From Owenia fusiformis (Eukaryota; Annelida; Polychaeta; Sabellida; Oweniidae), in the NCBI GenBank assembly GCA_903813345.2, contig CAIIXF020000009.1:27130740-27194739 (forward strand): a stretch of 64,000 bases of DNA. The letters run 5' to 3'. A program made the translations under genes and the position numbers. A model generated the notes under the pieces. The model worked only from the letters and a program-made list of their open reading frames with translations, was not told the origin of the DNA and did no database searches. Shown here piece by piece: positions 59,601 to 64,000 of this stretch. Numbering within the stretch: the stretch's first letter is position 1; each line of letters begins with the position of its first letter.

Positions 59601-62600
59601 TTAACATCCATACTCTATAGAGGTGGACATTAATACACCAGATGCGAGTATAAATAATCTTGATTTACTTCATTCAATTTTCTTTGAAAATATGATTTCT
59701 AGGTCGGGGAGATTCCCCATAGACCCCATGTTGTAAAATCACAAAATGTGAAATATCTTTTCTTGTGTTGGACATATTTTAATTTGTATAACTATCTGGT
59801 TCACAAGGGAAATATGAAAAGTGAACCACTAAAACTGATGATTATTCAAGTTTAAGGGAATTTTGTAATACCCTGCCATGTTATTTCCCCCAAATCAGCC
59901 ACCTGGTGGAGAAAGTGGTAACTACCTACTCGCATCTGAGTAATTGTCAATAAATGTCTGAAGGAATTATGTCAGTTTCTATCCGTTATTTTCTGGGAAT
60001 TAACACATAAACATCTAAATTCTAAAATGTATTGGTACAAACATCATGTGAACATAGATGGCAATAACGCAGATGCGAGTTGGTAGTTACCAGTTTCATC
60101 ACCAGGTGGCTCGTTCGGGTCAGATAGCATGGCGGGTATAGTAGAAAGTTCCCTTTAACTTAAATAACATCTGTTTTAGTGGTTCAATTTTCATATAACC
60201 CTTATGTATCTAATAGTTATGCAAATCAAAATATGTCCAGTAAATGAAAATGTTATCTGACCAAACAAGGCACAGACGTGAACAATATCGTACCTAAAAC
60301 ACAGCAGTGTGACAGTGAAGAATTTAGGACGGAAAATCCAAAATGGCCACCTTAAAATTTACCCAGAATGCCCAAAAACTAATCAGTTCTTAACTTTGAT
60401 ACGTAGAAACATCCCTGAAAATTTCAGATGAATCCATCAAATGGTTTGGCTGGAAACCTGTAGACAAGTCTTGAAAGTGAAGATTTTAGGATGGAAAATC
60501 CAAAATGGCCACCTTAAATTTTACCCAGAATGCCAAAAAACTGATCAGTTCTTAACTTTTATACGCAGAAACATCCCTGAAAATTTCAGATGAATCCGTC
60601 AAATGGTTTGGCTGGAAACCTGTAGACAAGTCTTGAAAGTGAAAATTTTAGGACGGAAAATCCAAAATGGCCACCTTAAAATTTACCCAGAATGCCCAAA
60701 AACTAATCAGTTGTTAACTTTGATATGTAGAAACATCCCTGTAAATTTCAAATGAATCCGTCAAATGGTTTGGCTGGAAACCTGTAGACAAGTCTTGAAA
60801 GTGAAGATTTTAGGATGGAAAATCCAAAATGGCCACCTTAAATTTTATCCAGAATGCCAAAAAACTAATCAGTTGTTAACTTTGATACGTAGAAACATCC
60901 CTGAAAATTTCAGATGAATCCGTCAAATGGTTTGGCTGGAAACCTGTAGACAAGTCTTGAAAGTGAAGATTTTAGGACGGAAAATCCAAAATGGCCACCT
61001 TAAAATTTACCCAGAATGCCCAAAAACTAATCAGTTCTTAACTTTGATACGTAGAAACATTCCTGAAAATTTCAGATGAATCTGTCAAATGGTTTGGCTG
61101 GAAACCTGTAGACAAGCTGAAAAGTGAGACGCCGCCCGCCGCCCGCCCGTCAAGCTGACGACAATATCGTACCTTTATTAGGTACGATAAAAAAGAAAAG
61201 ATATTTCACTTTTTGTGATTTTGTAACATGGGCTCTATGGAGAATCAACCCAAACTAGAAGTCACACTTTCAAAAATAATTAAATTTTCAATCTTGATAA
61301 ACAATTTTCGAAACCATATTTCTAGATGTACTTTTACATGTAGATTTCAAATATAAAATCGCTTTGACTGAATTTTGAATATTTAATAGCGTAAATCAAG
61401 ATTTTTTCTACTCGCATCTAGTCTATTTGAAAATCTGAGATTTTATTACCTTTCCTAATCATATTAGGAGGAACCTTTACCTATTGTATTTTAAATCACT
61501 TACCTTTCTGTGTGTCATTACTACAACTAAGGCTGGTAAGACTTGCTGTATAGGCCTGTAGGGGGGCACTTAATCCAATAAGCTCAACATCATAGAACAA
61601 TTCATTCTCCCTTGTAGCTTTTATAACTGTCTCTGCAGTCATTAAACTGTTGGGGAAATTAAATAAACCACGGGAGATGTTTAGCAGTGTGTATGACAGG
61701 TAGCGCTCGGTATTGGTAAATGTTTCAACCGTTACTTCAATTTGTGTCTTAGATTTTGGTATGGAGAGTATAACATGGGTGAAGCCAGTGACATCTGTGG
61801 GTTTAATGGAGATCATCTGTAAATATGGGAAAGTACACATATAAGTATCATGACGGAGCATTTATGTGTAGGTTTTACACATATAAATATCATTAAAGTG
61901 TTGTGTAGCAGTTATGTATAGGTTTTACACATATAAATATCATGACATTGAAGCAGTTATGAAGGTTTAACACAAATAAATATCATGACGATGTAGCACT
62001 TATGAAGGTTTTACCCATAAAAATATGTAGGCTTGACACATATAAATATCATAAAGTTGTAGCAGTTATGTAGGTTTTTACATAATATTAATAAAGCTTA
62101 CAAACATATCACCATTCATATTTCGAATTGTGATACACGTACAAAGAATTCTTATGCTGTCAGCATGCATTTGTATTTGCAAAATATTGAAACGCATATG
62201 CATGACCAATGACCATCCATCTTTTCAAATACTATTCTAGTTCACAATATATTCTAGTTAGAGGTCAGTTATTTCCATCAACATTAAAAGAATCTGTATC
62301 GTTCATTTTGAGAAATGTGTGTAGTGTATCACCCTCAGGAAAAACATACATTGTATATTGTACCTCCCAGTGCATAACTAATATATATTTACCTTCTTAT
62401 TAGCATACTGAGGGGGAATGATGCCACCTTTGTGAGATAAATCTGTAGCAGTCAGACTGAAAAATATTTGAAAACAATTGTAACTATGTATTTCATTATT
62501 TATATCATTTTATTTTGTTCAAATATGGATTATTATGAATTGATGACATATCACATTTTACGGACAAAAGAAAAGTATTCAATTCTTCCATTACAAAATG

Positions 62601-63685
62601 AGCAGTTAATCTTACCAGGTTTCTGATTGGTCCGCCTTGCAGCCTAACACCCACATGTCTACATCCTAAGAAACAAAAAAACAAATACAGTCAATCAAAG
62701 CATCTTTCATTTTATTTTTTTATGCATCAGGTTTTACAAGTAAGACTGTACTTGTACTTCAATGTAAGCATTTTATGATGTATACACTGTGGTATTTATA
62801 GATACATCATATTGGTTAGCTATGGTGTAGCATTGTCTCGAGTTAAGACTTATTGGCCTGTACATGTTTGTGGTACAATTGTCAAGAAAATATATTAATT
62901 TCAAAAATCCTGGACATAACATGAAAATGCTGTTAAAATATGGGATCTGACGATTCTTTTTGGTATAAGTGAAATATTGCCCCTTGTTCGCAACTTACCA
63001 CAGTTGATGTCGCAACAATCCTCCAATCATCTCCTTGAGGAATCATAACACAGAAATAATGAGCATTTTTCACTTTATTACGCAAAAATCTCCATGATGT
63101 TTCAGTCCTCACTTCCTGTTTAATTGATTTATCTAGAACTATAGGTGTCTCTGCTTTATTAGCTACATAAGCGCCACCTTTGTTTCTATAGAGATGATGA
63201 CGAAATATTGCCATTTTTTCAGCTGTGTTTGTAATCACTTGATGAGTTTTTCGGTCAATTATATCAAACATTGCTCTCTTTGTTGCCATGACCATTTGTT
63301 TACACCTATAAAAATGATATTGAGAAGAACAATATATTTGGGAACTTTTAATTTGTCTATTCTATAGACACAATAAATCAGTGTGCATCTAAATTAAAAA
63401 TTACTCTTTAAAGGCCCTGTAACCCAAAATGATTTAAAATTCATATGGGGCCTTTAAAGAGGGGGAGTCGTAAGATGTCCTTTTGTGTGCAAAAATTTTA
63501 GTATGCTTTTTATCAAAAAAAAAATTCCTAATTTCAAAAATCAGTTTTGTGTGTGCTCTGGCAGTTATGGAAACAGAAGTGTTGAAGTAGAAGGAAACTT
63601 ATAAAACATGGTATTGATGGCTAACAACTTACCAGACTGCGCATAGATGATCAGTGGACACCCAGGCCTTAGGAACAGACATACT
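40023..63685 (-). CDS. PGAP1: PGAP1, GPI inositol-deacylase, C-terminal 659 codons (14 exons)
   Basis: ER membrane enzyme that removes the acyl chain from inositol of GPI-anchored proteins before ER exit. In-window exons, transcript order: 63685-63633, 63305-62999, 62665-62616, 62456-62393, 61816-61504, 58955-58886, 58416-58269, 44641-44548, 42590-42500, 42289-42089, 41526-41391, 41150-41011, 40722-40621, 40233-40023. Phases join throughout and the frame ends at TAA 40025-40023. Recognised by SVPKAWVSTDHLCAVWC-K, which matches the KVWVS.DHL..VWCK block of animal PGAP1, by IPWSNENVYQF and LVRFYGNLFPTF, and by the C-terminal NLSYSMSLSRDP region. The N-terminal alpha/beta-hydrolase (catalytic Ser) exons lie beyond 64000. 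The intron 44642-58268 contains two genes on the other strand. Confidence 0.93.
41965..42060. repeat. Interspersed repeat fragment, copy 3
   Basis: TGTACCTGCCATTTGTTGCA and GATGCCAAATGCCAAACACG match the family at 25345, 29715 and 42860. Confidence 0.55.
42860..42995. repeat. Interspersed about 125-bp repeat, copy 4
   Basis: GTTAACATGCAAAATGTCAC, CACCTGCCATTTGTAAAAGA and ATGTCATCACTTCTGGTGCT. Lies in the PGAP1 intron 42591-44547. Confidence 0.7.
43137..43316. mobile_element. Pogo-like MITE
   Basis: The left end CTGTGAAACCTGTGTAATTG with GAACACC and the inverse right end (CAGCAAAACCTGTAAAGTGG, AACACCTC) flank about 180 bp. The GAGGTGTT.CACTTTACA motif is tandemly doubled near the right end. 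Family as 20376-20550. Confidence 0.6.
43317..44547. other. PGAP1 intron, no feature recognised
   Basis: AT-rich, only random short frames (43551-43963). Confidence 0.5.
45040..45560. repeat. About 30-bp degenerate tandem repeat
   Basis: Variants of AATCATTACATGACACCCCT CCTCCTTG repeat about 17 times. A longer block of about 100 bp, containing ATTTGACATTCTCCAACTGA, is duplicated within it. In the large PGAP1 intron. Confidence 0.85.
45561..49004. other. Large PGAP1 intron, no feature recognised
   Basis: 3.4 kb of AT-rich sequence. No conserved reading frame, and no inverted-repeat element could be delimited by eye. Confidence 0.45.
49005..49220. repeat. 38-bp tandem repeat in dimer form, about 5.5 units
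   Basis: Unit GATGTCACCATGACAAATTA, TCTCTGTTTGTTCTAAAG. Two variants alternate (GATGTCACC..AAATTA..GTTCTAAAG and GATATCACC..ATATTA..GTTGTAAAA), which gives a 76-bp higher-order unit. Confidence 0.9.
49797..51281 (+). CDS. Unrecognised 494-aa low-complexity protein, intronless CDS nested in PGAP1 intron
   Basis: Single uninterrupted frame from ATG 49797 (ACAATGG context) to TGA 51279-51281, opposite in strand to PGAP1. I do not recognise the family. The N-terminus MAVRGYDYRGPSSAPKSGKL is followed by a charged, likely helical stretch (NIKEHLRLTEQVQLYKDKLL, residues about 32-51). The middle is Ser/Asn/Thr-rich and probably disordered. A basic segment follows (KKRIRVREGEKFRARNEILR, about 318-337), then KSG-containing repeats (RAKSGL, RPKSGL, TPKSSR). 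A hydrophobic-acidic C-terminus (IVEQMSELLGSIAEVDAACD) could be helical. No signal peptide or TM. Codon usage and length argue for a real gene. An acceptor-like TCTATTGCAG at 49683-49692 suggests a spliced 5' UTR. Confidence 0.75.
   Translation: MAVRGYDYRGPSSAPKSGKLYSDDRAALEVNVSNIKEHLRLTEQVQLYKDKLLQCCQPNQQVHNMSATKHLQIDAWRKEVKFKDEDMNKRSQQAKIAYEEEPTSIRWTSSKSIPRKKSNIFSKQDKREKPLSVFQNSDDPYTLDTVAKNVAGITNHYNNERDSIASDTSPRSVTTTNTHINSSGSAIHRDKLQNNLNSRNNSHETDVNTNPEASDSNSSREDIPVFLNKDSVVKIEVPNLLSYSGDTNPSHQKAIQSHETFVRPYSTPFTHYNSSPTLSSGCLSGYNKAVERGFDTLLNNSNGVTYNRAKSGLFDKSAKKRIRVREGEKFRARNEILRDIMHSSMQERMSPRPKSGLSNTPKSSRSQKSATVTRRPMTVPAVIRDPPTKRMPDSFLKMLVHKLESESISEKSSQKKVEQYKRPTEQIVEAHEKVDSPPPSIITTDHSDESNNAKPNVKTIDIVEQMSELLGSIAEVDAACDVNFELGASKNLFI
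51512..51587. mobile_element. Very short mariner-type MITE or solo ends
   Basis: AAGGGTGTCCATAAAGTTTC and the inverse AAGAACTTTTTGGCCACCCT form a hairpin of about 75 bp ending in a TA-rich flank. Lies 230 bp after the nested gene's stop. Confidence 0.5.
51823..52373. mobile_element. Foldback element of about 550 bp
   Basis: Inverted matches run from the outer ends (AAAGACCTTGATTTTATGAT with TTATGGC versus GCCATAAATCATAAAATCTT GGTCTTT) through TAGTCCATTTGTCA versus TGACAAATGGACTA to the core (GATTTAACTGGGTTGG versus CCAGCTAAATC). No coding frame. Confidence 0.7.
52605..53579. mobile_element. Mariner-like nonautonomous element, 975 bp
   Basis: TA duplications (52603-52604 and 53580-53581) flank ends CAGGGTGGTCCAAAAAAAAG and TGAACCCCTGCAAC, matched in reverse at the right (GTTGCAGGGGTTCAC through GGACCACCCTG). 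A second inverted layer is present: ATTTTAGACCTTTCTCTACA near the right is inverse to GTAGAGGAAGGTCTAAAATT near the left. No transposase frame is recognised. The ends resemble those of 17017-17553. Confidence 0.78.
53675..53830. repeat. Short direct duplication with pogo-like ends
   Basis: CAGTAAAACTTTCATCTACA followed by GATTGATACAATTGTATA occurs twice (about 53737 and 53786), preceded by TACAGTAAATCCTTTCATAT. Pattern resembles pogo-type termini. Confidence 0.55.
54096..57144 (+). pseudogene. LINE ORF2 remnant (reverse transcriptase to C-terminal zinc knuckle)
   Basis: Fragments: 54096-55039 carries LLKNYRPISLSNTDYKILAF, LFLDFTKAFDSIEWNFMFET, MERSCRQGCPVSAISF and the catalytic box QSADDTSLFI, where the usual aromatic before ADD is Ser. 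A frameshift near 55020-55040 moves the frame to EEIIKRINNLIFNFLWNG and LNMLDLESQL, cut by the foldback insert. It resumes after 56009 with LKAVW and IPYFDFDKLAPSLDILLK. A second shift near 56602-56641 leads to INNILPGLTDLFIYGI and a CSIC...H...C knuckle, ending at the stop of 57144. Disabled. Confidence 0.88.
55179..56009. mobile_element. Foldback transposon (831 bp) inserted in the LINE
   Basis: Starts CACAGGCTGGTATCGAAATA and ends with its inverse (TTTCGATACCAGCCTGTG). Nearly the whole element is two inverted arms of about 410 bp around a short centre (GTTGCAAATGTGAACTG). The motif TGTCCGCTGTGACGGAGCA occurs four times, at both ends and back-to-back at the centre. Flanked by AGCTA at 55174-55178 and 56010-56014 (5-bp duplication). 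No coding capacity. Confidence 0.88.
57487..58044 (+). CDS. 185-aa two-TM membrane protein with three PPxY motifs, nested in PGAP1 intron
   Basis: Uninterrupted frame ATG 57487 to TAA 58042-58044, on the strand opposite to PGAP1, ending 225 bp from a PGAP1 exon. Two hydrophobic segments (WICFALLLFTTITLPSVFAI, residues about 16-37, and YVYVVICVNLIIMFSFVCYI, about 43-62) form a likely hairpin, so both ends may face the cytosol. The tail has PPHY (117-120), PPPY (160-163) and PPAY (171-174). PPxY motifs bind WW domains of NEDD4-type ubiquitin ligases in known proteins such as NDFIPs and arrestin-domain proteins. I do not recognise a named family, so an adaptor or trafficking role is inference. 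Confidence 0.78.
   Translation: MSSDQKDNTCKEKGKWICFALLLFTTITLPSVFAIVNLSETYYVYVVICVNLIIMFSFVCYIVGMKKCKSLEHMDFYSTRGPNMEEIATIDALKGDTENAIGETAASTEDVRTNELPPHYEAICHFQERDGSNSHPIAQEVSPANIIWIYSADAKKIVQPPPYNDSPPSKPPAYETVISIDGSLN
58269..58955 (-). CDS. PGAP1: PGAP1 exons encoding the lumenal middle region (part 2)
   Basis: Exon 58955-58886 reads GNYDGSLMILNIPWSNENVY and QFS. Exon 58416-58269 reads PNKNSSLAVKLQIPRPQNFE through LQPGCTYRLAMKPAWTELLG-Q. IPWS and the CTYRL..KPAWTELLGQ stretch align with IPWS and CRYEVTVKTSFSQILGQ of vertebrate PGAP1. Ends in phase 0 just before the 13.6-kb intron. Confidence 0.93.
59639..59938. mobile_element. MITE family A, copy 2 (inverted, internally deleted)
   Basis: Ends CAGATGCGAGTATAAATAAT and CTACTCGCATCTG. 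The interior is the reverse of 21450-21875 (AGATTCCCCATAGACCCCAT, CAGCCACCTGGTGG) with deletions. Lies 130 bp from copy 3 in the opposite direction. Confidence 0.8.
60070..61420. mobile_element. MITE family A, copy 3, split by a second element
   Basis: 60070-60268 and about 61195-61420 match the two parts of 21450-21875 at the point where the solo copy reads ACAAG|AAAAGATATTTC. The intervening 0.9 kb is a separate insertion. This gives an order of events: MITE first, tandem-bearing element second. Confidence 0.85.
60269..61194. mobile_element. Tandem-core element (5 x 162 bp) with terminal hairpin
   Basis: Inserted in MITE copy 3. It starts near CACAGACGTGAACAATATCG TACC. Five units with exact 162-bp spacing begin at GGAAAATCC (60331, 60493, 60655, 60817, 60979; unit words CAAAATGGCCACCTTAAA, AACATCCCTGAAAATTTCAG, GGTTTGGCTGGAAACCTGTA). 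It ends in a GCCGCCCGCC run and the hairpin TATCGTACCT-TTATT-AGGTACGATA. The layout (160-bp-class tandem core, short GC microsatellite, hairpin end) recalls bivalve pearl and Helitron-like nonautonomous elements. Assignment is tentative. Confidence 0.75.
61504..63685 (-). CDS. PGAP1: PGAP1 exons encoding the lumenal middle region (part 1)
   Basis: Exon 63685-63633 reads SMSVPKAWVSTDHLCAV. Exon 63305-62999 reads CKQMVMATKRAMFDIIDRKT, WRFLRNKVKNAHYFCVMIPQ and DDWRIVATSTV. Exon 62665-62616 reads DVDMWVLGCKADQSET. Exon 62456-62393 reads LTATDLSHKGGIIPPQYANK. Exon 61816-61504 reads MISIKPTDVTGFTHVILSIP to SLTSLSCSNDTQK. In human PGAP1 this corresponds to the segment after the lipase core, lumenal and before the TM cluster. 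Confidence 0.93.
61817..62392. other. PGAP1 intron with about 40-bp degenerate repeats
   Basis: 61860-62090 has four or five variants of GTTTTACACATATAAATATC ATGAC..GTAGCAGTTATGTA. The rest shows no feature. Confidence 0.65.
63404..63461. repeat. Short hairpin MITE fragment (CTCTTTAAAGGCCC stems)
   Basis: CTCTTTAAAGGCCC and GGGGCCTTTAAAGAG enclose about 30 bases. Located in the PGAP1 intron between 63306 and 63632. Confidence 0.6.
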
Positions 63686-64000
63686 CTGCAAACACAATAT
63701 TGGTTAAAGAACTTGTGTAAATTGATCTTGTCTTGCACAAGATTTGATTACAAACTCTCTTAGACTAAAGTTATTAGGAGCGGGGTTAGAGCACCTCATT
63801 CTTAAGACTGCTTTTATGAGGGATGAAAGAACCTACCACTAGAATTGAAACGCAAAGTACCTTGTACTAACATAAATGATTTCACTTTACTTGGGACAAA
63901 CCAACCCCTTTCAACAAATTGCTTGCAAAAAAGATATATTTTTGACTGATTTCCTCTCAATGATCTGAAGTACTTTCAAAACAAGAATTGTTGTATGTGA
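63686..64000. other. PGAP1 intron continuing beyond the window
   Basis: No further PGAP1 exon recognised. The upstream exons, including the lipase domain, must lie to the right. Confidence 0.6.

Overview
This is an AT-rich eukaryotic (metazoan) genomic window. Genes are split by GT-AG introns, products are animal-specific (peptide-type GPCR, Tolloid/BMP1-type protease, GPI inositol-deacylase), and most of the DNA is introns, tandem arrays and transposon remnants. Abundant ACATGTA words, many short inverted-repeat elements and a transposon carrying 162-bp tandem units suggest a marine lophotrochozoan, possibly a mollusc. That assignment is inference only.

Layout. (1) 1-16 kb, plus strand: four 3' exons (4240-15827) of a class A peptide-type GPCR, from TM3 through TM7 to the C-tail. 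Its first in-window intron holds a 2.2-kb satellite of 59-bp units and other arrays. (2) 19.2-35.7 kb, minus strand: a complete 18-exon Tolloid/BMP1-like gene, reconstructed with consistent splice phases to 864 codons (signal peptide, propeptide with RQKR, astacin domain, CUB, Ser/Gly linker, divergent CUB, EGF, CUB, CUB). It is tail-to-tail with the GPCR gene. (3) 40.0-63.7 kb, minus strand: 14 exons (659 codons plus stop) of the C-terminal part of PGAP1. The lipase-encoding 5' exons lie beyond the right edge. (4) A 13.6-kb PGAP1 intron (44642-58268) contains two plus-strand uninterrupted genes of opposite orientation: an unrecognised 494-aa low-complexity protein and a 185-aa two-TM protein with three PPxY motifs. 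It also holds a nest of mobile elements, including a 5'-truncated LINE that was itself hit by a foldback transposon.

Most notable observation: Tolloid exon 2 lies between two tandem arrays that look like amplified copies of its own edges. About twelve extra copies of the 3' splice acceptor plus the first coding codons lie upstream, and about sixteen degenerate copies of the exon end plus donor lie downstream. A third array touches the acceptor of the EGF exon. I found no tRNA, rRNA or CRISPR.

The three conserved genes act in separate processes: neuropeptide signalling, extracellular matrix/BMP processing, and remodelling of GPI anchors in the ER. The window shows no functional cluster.
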